A stretch of 64,000 bases of DNA from Bacteroides mediterraneensis (GCF_025993685.1 NZ_DAJPEN010000001.1:4340001-4404000), one strand, 5' to 3'; shown: positions 9,342 through 18,142, numbered from the stretch's first letter. Numbers and translations: made by a program. The notes: generated by a model not told the origin, from the sequence alone.

Positions 9342-10658
9342 ATGGCAGAAAAAGAATTCAGACAGGAAGGCGAAAACAGCCAGTCTGGCCGCGATGGTTA
9401 CAAGTCTTATAACAGAGAAGGGTATAATAAGTACGGTAGAGGCGAGAAAAGCAACAGCTACGGTCGCCGTCCGTATAACAACAATAGAGAGGGGGGAGAG
9501 GGTTATCGCTCTTCCTATAATCCTCGTTTCAATAACAACAACGGGGAGGACCGTCCGCAGAGAGGTGGCTACGGCAATCGTCCGCAGCGTCCTTATGGCA
9601 ACCGTCCGTATAACAATGAAGGAGGCGAACAGCGCTCTTCTTACAACCCGCGTTTCAATAACAACAATGGAGGACGTCCCCAGCGTTCTTACGGCAACCG
9701 TCCGTATAATAACAACAATGAGGGGGGTGAGCAGCGCCCGTATCGTCCGCGCTTCAACAATGGCGGACAGCAGGGTGGTGAACAGCGTTCCTATCGTCCG
9801 CGTTTCAATAACGGTGGACAGCAAGGTGGTTATGGACGTCCGCAAGGAGGGTACCGTCCGCGTACGGCCGACTACAATCCGAATGCGAAATACAGCATGA
9901 AGAAGCAGATTGAGTACAAGGATGTGCTGACCGACCCGGATGAACCGATTCGTTTGAACAAGTTCCTGGCCAATGCGGGAATCTGCTCTCGCCGTGAAGC
10001 GGATGAATTCATCACTGCCGGAGTGGTTTCAGTGAACGGTGAAATCGTGACGGAACTGGGTACGAAGGTGAAACGTTCGGATGAAGTGAAATTCCACGAC
10101 CAGCCGGTGAACATTGAACGCAAGGTCTATGTGTTGCTCAACAAACCGAAAGATTGTGTGACGACTTCCGACGATCCTCAGGAACGCAAGACGGTGATGG
10201 ATTTCGTGAAAGGTGCCTGCAAGGAACGCATTTATCCGGTGGGACGTCTGGACCGCAATACTACAGGTGTACTTCTGTTGACGAATGATGGGGATTTGGC
10301 TTCCAAACTGACGCATCCGAAGTTCCTGAAGAAGAAAATCTACCATGTATATTGCGACAAGAACGTGACTAAGGCGGATTTGGATCAGATTGTACAGGGT
10401 ATCACACTCGACGACGGTGAAATCCATGCCGATGCCATCAGTTATGCATCGGACACGGACAAGTCGCAGGTAGGCATTGAAATCCACTCCGGAAAGAACC
10501 GTATCGTGCGTCGTATTTTCGAATCGCTGGGATACCGGGTAGTGAAACTGGACCGTGTGTATTTCGCCGGACTGACCAAGAAAGGACTTCGCCGGGGTGA
10601 CTGGCGCTACTTGACGGAACAGGAAGTGGCCATGTTGCGCATGGGGTCTTTTGAATAA
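9342..10658 (+). CDS. rluB: RluB-type 23S rRNA pseudouridine synthase with disordered N-terminal extension
   Basis: 438 aa. Residues 1 to about 185 are low complexity, rich in Arg, Gly, Asn, Tyr and Gln, with repeats such as YGNRPYNN, SSYNPRFNNNNG and RPRFNNGGQQGG. Residues about 200-250 form an S4 RNA-binding domain (IRLNKFLANAGICSRREAD). The catalytic RsuA/RluB domain carries the catalytic Asp near residue 304 in PVGRLDRNTTGVLLLTNDGD. The core is normal for a large-subunit uridine isomerase; the RGG-like tail about doubles the domain content and probably adds nonspecific RNA binding (inference). The symbol is by family; the substrate position is not proven. Confidence 0.88.
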   Translation: MAEKEFRQEGENSQSGRDGYKSYNREGYNKYGRGEKSNSYGRRPYNNNREGGEGYRSSYNPRFNNNNGEDRPQRGGYGNRPQRPYGNRPYNNEGGEQRSSYNPRFNNNNGGRPQRSYGNRPYNNNNEGGEQRPYRPRFNNGGQQGGEQRSYRPRFNNGGQQGGYGRPQGGYRPRTADYNPNAKYSMKKQIEYKDVLTDPDEPIRLNKFLANAGICSRREADEFITAGVVSVNGEIVTELGTKVKRSDEVKFHDQPVNIERKVYVLLNKPKDCVTTSDDPQERKTVMDFVKGACKERIYPVGRLDRNTTGVLLLTNDGDLASKLTHPKFLKKKIYHVYCDKNVTKADLDQIVQGITLDDGEIHADAISYASDTDKSQVGIEIHSGKNRIVRRIFESLGYRVVKLDRVYFAGLTKKGLRRGDWRYLTEQEVAMLRMGSFE

Positions 10659-10672
10659 TGAGAAATAAATGG

Positions 10673-10713
10673 AACACAGGGATAGGCGGACACCAAATAT
10701 CTCTGTGTTTTTT
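10673..10713 (+). terminator. Terminator between rluB and asnS
   Basis: AACACAGGGATA (10673-10684) pairs with TATCTCTGTGTT (10698-10709) with one G-T wobble, followed by a T run. No clear TAnnTTTG is seen downstream, so asnS may depend partly on read-through. Confidence 0.8.
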
Positions 10714-10741
10714 AGGTTAATTGATAAAACAGAGAATCAAA

Positions 10742-12145
10742 ATGGAAACAATTCGTAGAACAAAAATTGTTGACCTGCTGAAGCGTGAAGATTTTGGCGC
10801 GATGGTCAATGTGAAAGGTTGGGTGCGTACTCGCCGTGGTAGCAAGCAAGTAAACTTTATTGCATTGAATGATGGTTCTACTATAAATAATGTGCAGATT
10901 GTGGTCGACCTGGCTAATTTCGACGAGGAATTGCTGAAACTGATTACAACCGGTGCATGTCTGAGCGTGAACGGAGAACTGGTGAAGTCAGTCGGTGCCG
11001 GTCAGGCTGCCGAAATCCAGGCACGTGAAATTGAGGTACTGGGTACTTGCGACAATACTTATCCGTTGCAGAAGAAAGGACACTCCATGGAGTTTTTGCG
11101 TGAAATCGCTCATTTGCGTCCACGTACGAATACGTTTGGTGCCGTATTCCGTATCCGTCATAACATGGCAATTGCCATTCATAAGTTCTTCCATGAAAGA
11201 GGTTTCTTCTATTTCCATACTCCGTTGATTACCGCTTCCGACTGCGAAGGGGCAGGACAGATGTTCCAGGTAACGACCATGAACCTCTATGACCTGAAGA
11301 AGGATGAAAACGGGTCTATCATTTATGACAATGATTTCTTTGGAAGACAGACCAGCCTGACGGTTTCCGGGCAGCTGGAAGGTGAGCTGGCAGCTACTGC
11401 CTTGGGAGCTATTTATACTTTCGGACCGACCTTCCGTGCGGAAAACTCCAATACGCCGCGTCACTTGGCTGAGTTCTGGATGATTGAACCGGAAGTGGCT
11501 TTCAATGATATCAACGATAACATGGATTTGGCAGAGGAATTCATCAAATATTGCGTGCAGTGGGCTTTGGACAACTGTTACGACGATGTGAAGTTCCTGA
11601 ATGACATGTTTGATAAGGGCTTGATTGAACGTCTGCAAGGAGTTTTGAAAGAGTCTTTCGTACGTCTGCCTTATACGGAAGGTATCAAGATTCTGGAAGA
11701 GGCGGTAGCCAACGGACACAAGTTTGAATTCCCGGTTTACTGGGGTGTGGACTTGGCCTCAGAACATGAACGTTTCCTGGTGGAAGAACATTTCAAACGT
11801 CCGGTTATTTTGACGGATTATCCGAAGGAAATCAAGGCTTTCTATATGAAGCAGAACGAAGACGGCAAGACCGTGCGTGCGATGGATGTATTGTTCCCGA
11901 AAATTGGCGAAATTATCGGTGGCTCAGAGCGTGAGGCAGATTATGACAAGCTGCTGACTCGCATTCAGGAGTTGCATATTCCGATGAAAGACATGTGGTG
12001 GTATCTGGATACGCGTAAGTATGGTTCATGTCCTCATTCTGGTTTCGGACTGGGTTTTGAGCGTCTGCTGTTGTTTGTGACTGGTATGTCGAACATCCGT
12101 GACGTGATTCCGTTCCCGCGTACTCCGCGTAATGCCGAATTCTAA
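10742..12145 (+). CDS. asnS: Asparaginyl-tRNA synthetase
   Basis: 467 aa from ATG 10742; an in-frame TTG 21 bases upstream sits in the terminator tail and is unlikely. It charges tRNA-Asn with asparagine. The N-terminal OB-fold anticodon-binding domain (about 15-105, VKGWVRTRRGSKQVNFIALN) precedes the class II catalytic core, with motif 2 (FRAENSNTPRHLAEFWMIEPE) and motif 3 (GFGLGFERLLLFVTGM). Length is as expected for bacterial AsnS. It is followed by a strong terminator. Confidence 0.96.
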   Translation: METIRRTKIVDLLKREDFGAMVNVKGWVRTRRGSKQVNFIALNDGSTINNVQIVVDLANFDEELLKLITTGACLSVNGELVKSVGAGQAAEIQAREIEVLGTCDNTYPLQKKGHSMEFLREIAHLRPRTNTFGAVFRIRHNMAIAIHKFFHERGFFYFHTPLITASDCEGAGQMFQVTTMNLYDLKKDENGSIIYDNDFFGRQTSLTVSGQLEGELAATALGAIYTFGPTFRAENSNTPRHLAEFWMIEPEVAFNDINDNMDLAEEFIKYCVQWALDNCYDDVKFLNDMFDKGLIERLQGVLKESFVRLPYTEGIKILEEAVANGHKFEFPVYWGVDLASEHERFLVEEHFKRPVILTDYPKEIKAFYMKQNEDGKTVRAMDVLFPKIGEIIGGSEREADYDKLLTRIQELHIPMKDMWWYLDTRKYGSCPHSGFGLGFERLLLFVTGMSNIRDVIPFPRTPRNAEF

Positions 12146-12169
12146 AAGAAGATAATATACGTGCAAGAA

Positions 12170-12204
12170 GAAAAAAGTCATTCCCGTCGGAATGACTTTT
12201 TTTT
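12170..12204 (+). terminator. Terminator after asnS
   Basis: A perfect stem AAAGTCATTCC / GGAATGACTTT around a CGTC loop (12185-12188), flanked by A and T runs; it can work on both strands. Confidence 0.92.
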
Positions 12205-12257
12205 ATGTTTTAGGGTAGAAAAAGGTGTATAAAATGCGTGATTTTCAAATTATTTTA

Positions 12258-12265
12258 TAATTTTG
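12258..12265 (+). promoter_or_regulatory. Putative -7 element before the DUF4488 gene
   Basis: TAATTTTG matches TAnnTTTG about 36 bp before the ATG at 12302; no clear -33 TTTG is seen. Confidence 0.5.
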
Positions 12266-12301
12266 TGAATAACCTAACGGGCAATTCTAATACTTTAAGT
12301 T

Positions 12302-12793
12302 ATGAAAATACGTTATTTCTTTCTGATGGCATTTCTGATGCTTTTGGCTGTCGGCAATTCGATGGCTCAGGACGTGCAGGAGAAGACTCCGATTAATTTG
12401 CAAGGGGTTTGGCAGATGTGCTTTTATCGTTCTAACTCTCCGGATATCCCCGGTGAACTTAAAACAAGTAATTCGTTGAAAATCCTTTCCAATGACGGAC
12501 GCTTTACGAATCTGTTGATGATGCAGACAGGGGCGGTCATTTTGGGGTATGGAACTTATGAAATCAATAATGAAGGTCTCTATACGGAATATGTGGAGAA
12601 AAACGTACATCTTCCACAGTTAAACGGAGGAAAGAATGAAATGCATTTTGAGCTGAAGGAAAACGGAACGTTGATGTATGTGAAATATTTCCTGAAAAAT
12701 GACGCCAATGGAAACGAAATTGATTCGTGGTGTCATGAAATCTGGAAAAGAGTGGAGATGTCACCGGTTTACCCGGGTGATGAACTGCGATGA
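12302..12793 (+). CDS. Exported DUF4488-like lipocalin-fold protein
   Basis: 163 aa with an N-terminal signal peptide (MKIRYFFLMAFLMLLAVG, probable cleavage after SMA). The mature part holds a GVWQMCFY start and a C-terminal WCHEIWKRV strand, a pattern found in small secreted lipocalin-like proteins of Bacteroides labelled DUF4488. Function is not known; it probably sits in the periplasm. It is a single-gene unit between a promoter and a terminator. Confidence 0.7.
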   Translation: MKIRYFFLMAFLMLLAVGNSMAQDVQEKTPINLQGVWQMCFYRSNSPDIPGELKTSNSLKILSNDGRFTNLLMMQTGAVILGYGTYEINNEGLYTEYVEKNVHLPQLNGGKNEMHFELKENGTLMYVKYFLKNDANGNEIDSWCHEIWKRVEMSPVYPGDELR

Positions 12794-12818
12794 GGAAAAC
12801 CGAAAATGAAGAATAATG

Positions 12819-12867
12819 AAGGAAGGCGGTTCCGGGGCGAGGTCCTGATGCCGCCTTCCTTGTTTTT
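12819..12867 (+). terminator. Terminator after the DUF4488 gene
   Basis: AAGGAAGGCGG (12819-12829) pairs perfectly with CCGCCTTCCTT (12851-12861), followed by TGTTTTT. Confidence 0.85.
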
Positions 12868-12926
12868 GGGCGTAGAGTCGCTATTCATAATCAACCGTTT
12901 ATCCCGCGAAAAAAAAACTTAAAATC

Positions 12927-12957
12927 TTTGTCGGTTAAAAGAAAAGCCGTACCTTTG
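12927..12957 (+). promoter_or_regulatory. Consensus promoter of the rplM operon
   Basis: TTTG (12927-12930), 19-nt spacer and TACCTTTG (12950-12957) match the Bacteroides sigma-ABfr promoter exactly. The start site should fall near 12964, giving a leader of about 119 nt before rplM; the leader begins with a short TTATCA/TGATAA hairpin (12969-12985). Confidence 0.85.
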
Positions 12958-13082
12958 CAAGCCGATTATTATCAACTAGTGATAAATTTTTAATTCTGAG
13001 TGCTTTATTCTTCTTTGTCCGGGAAGAGTAGGGCGGGAGGAATTTGTTTTTTAGTAGTTAACATTTTAAAAAAGATTTAAGA

Positions 13083-13544
13083 GTGGATACTTTAAGTTAC
13101 AAGACCATTTCTGCAAACAAGGAAACAGCAACGAAAGAATGGGTTGTTGTGGATGCTACCGACCAGGTTGTAGGCCGTCTCGGTGCAAAAGTTGCAAAGT
13201 TGTTGAGAGGTAAGTACAAACCTAACTTCACCCCTCATGTAGACTGCGGTGATAACGTAATCATCATCAACGCAGACAAAGTGAAATTTACAGGTAAGAA
13301 AATGACTGACAAGATTTACCTGAGCTATACAGGTTATCCTGGTGGTCAGCGTGAAATTACTCCGGCTCGTCTGATGGCAAAACCGAATGGCGCTGAGAAA
13401 TTGATGAAGAGAGTAGTTAAAGGTATGCTTCCTAAGAATCGTCTGGGAGCTAAGTTGCTGGGCAACTTGTATGTTTACGAAGGAAGTGAACACAAACACG
13501 AAGCTCAGACTCCGAAAGTAATCGATATTAATTCACTTAAATAA
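13083..13544 (+). CDS. rplM: 50S ribosomal protein L13 (uL13)
   Basis: 153 aa starting with GTG at 13083 (MDTLSYKTISANKETATKEW), the N-terminus typical of Bacteroides L13. Conserved motifs include VDATDQVVGRLGAKVAKLLRGK, DCGDNVIIINADK and the basic GMLPKNRLG loop. First gene of the rplM-rpsI unit, with rpsI six bases downstream. The promoter lies well upstream and leaves a long leader. Confidence 0.97.
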   Translation: MDTLSYKTISANKETATKEWVVVDATDQVVGRLGAKVAKLLRGKYKPNFTPHVDCGDNVIIINADKVKFTGKKMTDKIYLSYTGYPGGQREITPARLMAKPNGAEKLMKRVVKGMLPKNRLGAKLLGNLYVYEGSEHKHEAQTPKVIDINSLK

Positions 13545-13550
13545 TAAAGA

Positions 13551-13937
13551 ATGGAAGTAGTAAATGCATTAGGCAGACGTAAAAGCGCAGTTGCTCGCGT
13601 TTTCGTAAGCGAAGGTACAGGAAAGATTACTATTAACAAGAGAGACCTTGCACAGTACTTTCCATCAACTATTCTGCAGTATGTAGTTAAACAGCCGTTG
13701 AACAAATTGGAAGTGGCTGAAAAATATGATATCAAAGTAAACTTGTGTGGTGGCGGTTTCACTGGCCAGTCTCAGGCTTTGCGTCTGGCTATCGCTCGTG
13801 CACTGGTTAAAATCAACCCCGAAGACAAGAAAGCTCTTCGTGCAGAAGGCTTCATGACTCGCGATTCTCGTTCTGTTGAACGTAAGAAACCGGGACGTCC
13901 GAAAGCACGTCGTAGATTCCAGTTCAGTAAACGTTAA
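13551..13937 (+). CDS. rpsI: 30S ribosomal protein S9 (uS9)
   Basis: 128 aa. NALGRRKSAVARVFVSEGTG and GGGFTGQSQALRLAIARAL are S9 hallmarks, and the C-terminus (RRRFQFSKR) is the conserved basic tail that reaches toward the P-site tRNA. It is co-transcribed with rplM. No terminator is seen in the 209-bp gap to rpsB. Confidence 0.97.
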   Translation: MEVVNALGRRKSAVARVFVSEGTGKITINKRDLAQYFPSTILQYVVKQPLNKLEVAEKYDIKVNLCGGGFTGQSQALRLAIARALVKINPEDKKALRAEGFMTRDSRSVERKKPGRPKARRRFQFSKR

Positions 13938-13941
13938 CGAG

Positions 13942-13969
13942 GGGACAAGTTGGATAAGGGACAAGTTGG
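13942..13969. repeat. Two 12-bp direct repeats after rpsI
   Basis: GGGACAAGTTGG occurs at 13942-13953 and 13958-13969. The rest of the 13938-14146 gap holds a small CAGGA-TTCT-TCCTG hairpin but no gene that I can support. Confidence 0.7.
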
Positions 13970-14146
13970 CAAGGATACTCTCTTATGGATTATTTCCTTG
14001 TTGCCTCGTCAACTGATACCTCGACACCTAAAGAAGCGTTTAGTATCTAAACTGCCAGGATTCTTCCTGCAAGCATTTGTCGGAAAGACTACCGGACAGT
14101 TGGTTCAATAAACAAAAAAGAAAGTAAACGATTAAAATTAAAAACA

Positions 14147-14986
14147 ATGTCAAGAGTAAATTTTGATACATTATTGGAGGCTGGTTGCCACTTCGGACAC
14201 CTTAAAAGAAAGTGGAACCCTGCAATGGCTCCTTATATTTTCATGGAACGCAACGGTATTCATATCATTGATTTGAACAAAACTGTTGCCAAAGTTGATG
14301 AAGCTGCTGAAGCTTTGAAACAAATCGCAAAATCAGGAAAGAAAGTCCTGTTCGTTGCTACTAAGAAACAAGCTAAACAGGTAGTAGCTGAGAAAGCTGC
14401 TTCTGTAAACATGCCGTACGTTATCGAACGTTGGCCGGGTGGTATGTTGACAAACTTCCCGACAATCCGTAAGGCTGTGAAGAAAATGGCTACTATCGAT
14501 AAACTGACTAACGATGGTACTTATTCTAACTTGTCAAAGAGAGAAATCCTGCAGATTTCTCGTCAGCGCGCTAAATTGGAAAAGAACCTCGGTTCTATCG
14601 CTGATTTGACTCGTCTGCCGTCTGCATTGTTCGTAGTCGACGTAATGAAAGAAAATATCGCAGTTCGCGAAGCTAACCGACTGGGTATTCCTGTATTTGC
14701 TATTGTAGATACAAACTCTGATCCGACAAACGTTGATTTCGTTATTCCGGCAAACGATGACGCTACTAAGTCTGTAGAAGTTATCTTGGATGCTTGCTGC
14801 GCTGCAATGGCAGAAGGTCTGGAAGAAAGAAAAGCTGAAAAAGTAGATATGGAAGCTGCTGGTGAAAACGCACCGAAAGCTGCAAAGAAAAAATCTACTA
14901 AGGCTCGCATGGACAAGGCTGAAGAAGAAGCCATCAACGCTTCTAAAGCAGCTGCCTTCATGAACAAGGACGAAGAAGAAGCTTAA
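14147..14986 (+). CDS. rpsB: 30S ribosomal protein S2 (uS2)
   Basis: 279 aa. CHFGHLKRKWNPAMAPYIF near the N-terminus and LPSALFVVDVMKENIAVREA are S2 signatures. The C-terminal 45 residues are a charged, Ala/Lys/Glu-rich extension. Order rplM-rpsI-rpsB-tsf is conserved in Bacteroidetes. The gap to tsf contains a long imperfect inverted repeat. Confidence 0.97.
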   Translation: MSRVNFDTLLEAGCHFGHLKRKWNPAMAPYIFMERNGIHIIDLNKTVAKVDEAAEALKQIAKSGKKVLFVATKKQAKQVVAEKAASVNMPYVIERWPGGMLTNFPTIRKAVKKMATIDKLTNDGTYSNLSKREILQISRQRAKLEKNLGSIADLTRLPSALFVVDVMKENIAVREANRLGIPVFAIVDTNSDPTNVDFVIPANDDATKSVEVILDACCAAMAEGLEERKAEKVDMEAAGENAPKAAKKKSTKARMDKAEEEAINASKAAAFMNKDEEEA

Positions 14987-14996
14987 TATAAAGTAA

Positions 14997-15061
14997 GTTG
15001 AGAATTGAAAATTGAAAATTGGGAAGACTGTATTCTCGATTCTCAATTCTCAATTCTCAAC
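14997..15061. repeat. Long imperfect inverted repeat between rpsB and tsf
   Basis: The left arm (14997 to about 15027) is made of AATTGAAA-type units and the right arm (15033-15061) of TCTCAATTC-type units. The outer 12 bp GTTGAGAATTGA / TCAATTCTCAAC pair perfectly and the remainder pairs with scattered mismatches, giving a stem near 29 bp. It would sit in the rpsB-tsf mRNA. Confidence 0.85.
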
Positions 15062-15104
15062 TTTGTTTTTATGCATATTATTAACTCAAAATAAAGATAT
15101 TATT

Positions 15105-16097
15105 ATGGCTGTAAGTATGGCTGATATCACCAAGCTTCGTAAAATGACGGGAGCTGGTATGATGGACTGTAAAAATGCTTTGACAGAAGCTGAAGGCGAT
15201 TTCGACAAAGCAGTAGAAATTATCCGTAAAAAAGGACAGGCTGTAGCTGCAAAACGTTCTGACCGTGAAACTTCAGAAGGTTGCGTGCTGGCTAAATCAA
15301 CTGGCAACTATGCGGCAATGATTGCTTTGAAGTGTGAAACTGACTTCGTGGCTAAGAATGCTGATTTCGTAGCGCTGACTCAGGCTATCCTGGATGCGGC
15401 TATCGCTAACAAATGCAAGACTTTGGATGAAGTAAAAGCTCTGCCGATGGGTAGCGGTACAATTGCTGACGCAATCGTAGAACGCAGCGGTATCACAGGT
15501 GAAAAAACTGAATTGGATGGCTATAACTTTGTATCTGGCGCTTGTACAGCTGTTTACAACCACATGAACAAGAACCAGCTTTGCACTATCGTAGCTTTCA
15601 ACAAGGTTTGTGACGAAAAAATCGCTCACGAAATCTGTATGCAGATTGCAGCTATGAACCCGATTGCTATCGATGAAGCCGGTGTACCTGAAGCTGTAAA
15701 ACAGGAAGAAATCAACGTGGCTATTGAAAAGACTAAAGCTGAACAGATTCAGAAGGCTGTAGAAGCTGCTTTGAAGAAAGCTGGTATCAACCCGGCTCAC
15801 GTAGACAGCGAAGAGCACATGGAAAGCAACATGGCAAAGGGCTGGATTTCTGCTGAAGACGTAGCTAAGGCTAAGGAAATCAAAGAAACTGTAGCTGCTG
15901 AAAAGGCTGCCAACCTGCCGCAGGCTATGATTGAGAACATTGCGAAAGGTCGTCTGGGCAAATTCTTGAAAGAAGTTTGTCTGTTGAACCAGGAAAGCAT
16001 CATGGAACCGAAGAAGACTGTAGCTGATGTATTGAAGGAAGCTGATCCTGAATTGGCTATTACAGAATTCAAGCGTTTCACTTTACGTGCTGAATAA
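15105..16097 (+). CDS. tsf: Elongation factor Ts
   Basis: 330 aa from ATG 15105 (MAVSMADITKLRKMTGAGMM). It is the guanine-nucleotide exchange factor for EF-Tu. The N-terminal UBA-like module (MMDCKNALTEAEGDFDKA) and duplicated dimerization region are present. In-frame codons further upstream lie in the inverted repeat and are not the start. The gene ends before two stacked terminator hairpins. Confidence 0.96.
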   Translation: MAVSMADITKLRKMTGAGMMDCKNALTEAEGDFDKAVEIIRKKGQAVAAKRSDRETSEGCVLAKSTGNYAAMIALKCETDFVAKNADFVALTQAILDAAIANKCKTLDEVKALPMGSGTIADAIVERSGITGEKTELDGYNFVSGACTAVYNHMNKNQLCTIVAFNKVCDEKIAHEICMQIAAMNPIAIDEAGVPEAVKQEEINVAIEKTKAEQIQKAVEAALKKAGINPAHVDSEEHMESNMAKGWISAEDVAKAKEIKETVAAEKAANLPQAMIENIAKGRLGKFLKEVCLLNQESIMEPKKTVADVLKEADPELAITEFKRFTLRAE

Positions 16098-16118
16098 TCA
16101 TTATTCGATATCCTTTTT

Positions 16119-16150
16119 CGGGCATGCAGTTTTGCATGCCCGATTTGTTT
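16119..16150 (+). terminator. First terminator after tsf
   Basis: CGGGCATGC (16119-16127) pairs perfectly with GCATGCCCG (16134-16142), followed by ATTTGTTTT. Confidence 0.88.
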
Positions 16151-16152
16151 TG

Positions 16153-16181
16153 CGGCTGTTTGTTTCAAGCAGCCGTTTTTT
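16153..16181 (+). terminator. Second terminator after tsf
   Basis: CGGCTGTTTG and CAAGCAGCCG form a 10-bp stem with one wobble, followed by six T. It directly follows the first hairpin, so termination after tsf is doubled. Confidence 0.85.
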
Positions 16182-16226
16182 ATTGATTATTATCAGGAAA
16201 AGTAATCTTTCAAGCTGGATATTTTG

Positions 16227-16234
16227 TATTTTTG
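16227..16234 (+). promoter_or_regulatory. Putative -7 element of gpmI
   Basis: TATTTTTG fits TAnnTTTG 49 bp before the gpmI ATG; the -33 position is not clear. Confidence 0.5.
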
Positions 16235-16282
16235 CTGTCGGAAAACATAGAATGAAATTCTAACTTTTAAACAAAATAGATT

Positions 16283-17797
16283 ATGGCAAAGAAAGCGCTT
16301 TTAATGATTTTGGATGGTTGGGGATGTGGCGACCATCAGAAAGATGATGTAATCTTCAATACTCCGACTCCTTACTGGGACAGTCTGCTGGCTACCTATC
16401 CTCACTCACAGCTGCAGGCCAGTGGTGAAAATGTAGGTCTTCCCGACGGACAGATGGGTAACTCTGAAGTAGGCCACCTGAACATCGGTGCCGGACGTAT
16501 CGTATATCAGGACTTGGTGAAGATTAACCGTGCTTGTGCCGACAACAGTATCCTGAAGAACAAAGAAATCGTGTCTGCTTTCTCATACGCAAAAGAGCAT
16601 GGCAAGAACATGCACTTCATGGGGCTGACTTCTAACGGAGGCGTTCACTCCTCTTTGGATCACTTGTTCAAATTGTGTGACATTGCTAAAGAATACGGAC
16701 TGGAAAATACATTCATCCACTGCTTCATGGACGGTCGTGACACTGACCCGAAGAGCGGTAAAGGATTCATCGAACAGCTGACTGCGCATTGTGAGAAATC
16801 AGCCGGAAAGGTTGCCTCTATCGTAGGACGTTTCTATGCGATGGACCGTGACAAACGCTGGGCACGTGTGAAAGAAGCATACGACTTGCTGGTAAGCGGT
16901 ATCGGTAAGAAGGCTACTGACATGGTACAGGCCATGCAGGAATCATACGACGAAGGTGTGACCGACGAATTCATCAAACCGATTGTCAATGCCAACTTCG
17001 ACGGTACCATCAAGGAAGGCGATGTAGTGATTTTCTTCAACTACCGTAACGACCGTGCGAAAGAGCTGACTATCGTATTGACTCAGCAGGATATGCCGGA
17101 AGAAGGCATGAAGACCATCCCGGGATTGCAGTACTACTGTATGACTCCGTATGATGCTTCTTTCAAAGGTGTACACATTCTTTTCGACAAGGAAAATGTA
17201 CAGAACACACTGGGCGAATACCTGGCCAACAACGGTAAGACTCAGTTGCACATTGCCGAAACAGAAAAATATGCACACGTTACCTTCTTCTTCAACGGTG
17301 GACGTGAAACTCCATATACCAATGAAGACCGTATTCTGGTTCCGTCTCCGAAAGTAGCCACTTACGACCTGAAACCGGAAATGAGTGCTTACGAAGTGAA
17401 AGACAAACTGGTAGAAGCCATCGGTACACAGAAATATGATTTCATCGTAGTAAACTATGCCAACGGTGATATGGTAGGTCACACAGGTATCTACGAAGCC
17501 ATCGAAAAAGCAGTAGTTGCCATCGACAACTGTGTGAAAGATACAGTAGAAGCTGCCAAGGCAAACGGTTACGAAGTGATTATCATTGCCGACCACGGAA
17601 ATGCCGACCATGCTTTGAACGCTGACGGTACACCGAACACAGCTCACTCTTTGAACCCGGTTCCGTTTGTGTACGTAACTGAAAACAAGAATGCCAAGGT
17701 AGAAAACGGTGTATTGGCCGATGTAGCTCCTTCTATCCTGCACATTCTGGGTATGGCTCAGCCGGCAGAAATGACAGGTCATGACCTGATTAAATAA
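16283..17797 (+). CDS. gpmI: 2,3-bisphosphoglycerate-independent phosphoglycerate mutase
   Basis: 504 aa. It interconverts 3- and 2-phosphoglycerate in glycolysis using two Mn ions. The alkaline-phosphatase-superfamily N-terminus (LLMILDGWGCG) and the phosphoserine loop DGQMGNSEVGHLNIGAGR (nucleophile Ser near 61) are present, as is the late metal motif IIADHGNADHA. Length is typical. It is a single-gene unit with its own promoter and terminator. Confidence 0.97.
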   Translation: MAKKALLMILDGWGCGDHQKDDVIFNTPTPYWDSLLATYPHSQLQASGENVGLPDGQMGNSEVGHLNIGAGRIVYQDLVKINRACADNSILKNKEIVSAFSYAKEHGKNMHFMGLTSNGGVHSSLDHLFKLCDIAKEYGLENTFIHCFMDGRDTDPKSGKGFIEQLTAHCEKSAGKVASIVGRFYAMDRDKRWARVKEAYDLLVSGIGKKATDMVQAMQESYDEGVTDEFIKPIVNANFDGTIKEGDVVIFFNYRNDRAKELTIVLTQQDMPEEGMKTIPGLQYYCMTPYDASFKGVHILFDKENVQNTLGEYLANNGKTQLHIAETEKYAHVTFFFNGGRETPYTNEDRILVPSPKVATYDLKPEMSAYEVKDKLVEAIGTQKYDFIVVNYANGDMVGHTGIYEAIEKAVVAIDNCVKDTVEAAKANGYEVIIIADHGNADHALNADGTPNTAHSLNPVPFVYVTENKNAKVENGVLADVAPSILHILGMAQPAEMTGHDLIK

Positions 17798-17834
17798 GCT
17801 GTCTGGGAATCCTCAAGAGAATCAGATAAAAAGT

Positions 17835-17873
17835 CGGGCTTCACTGCGGAAAAGTGGTGGAGTCCGTTTTTTT
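17835..17873 (+). terminator. Terminator after gpmI
   Basis: CGGGCTTCAC (17835-17844) pairs with GTGGAGTCCG (17857-17866) using G-T wobbles, then seven T. In the remaining stretch to 18098 I see only a TGCCTGATGAG repeat pair (17895 and 17976) and no gene. Confidence 0.75.
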
Positions 17874-18097
17874 ATGCCTTGTGGTCACACCGTATGCCTG
17901 ATGAGATTTTGTGGATGGGGAAAGGATAGCGGAAGCAGTGGATGGTTCACCGTTCTGGAGGCGATGTGCGGTTCTTGCCTGATGAGTGTGGGCGATATGG
18001 TTTTTCGCGGAAACAGGGTAGAAGAAGGAGAACGTACAAATGTATAGCCTGGAAGACTGTCGGTTGTTTTCTTGCCGGAATCTGACAGGAAAGAAAA

Positions 18098-18142
18098 TAA
18101 AAAGCCGCAAAGTAAAAAAAAAAGGATTACTTTGCGGCTTTT
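18098..18142 (-). terminator. Bidirectional terminator after rpmH
   Basis: GCCGCAAAGTAA (18104-18115) and TTACTTTGCGGC (18127-18138) are perfect complements flanked by A and T runs on both sides. On the minus strand it ends rpmH. Confidence 0.9.

Noticed and set aside
9342..9845. Tandem repeats in the rluB start considered as a CRISPR or minisatellite array
   Set aside because: Repeats are in frame and encode RPYNN/RPRFNN units with variable lengths; no constant repeat-spacer pattern.
13938..14146. rpsI-rpsB gap checked for a tRNA or small ORF
   Set aside because: No cloverleaf and no convincing start codon with coding composition; only short repeats are visible.
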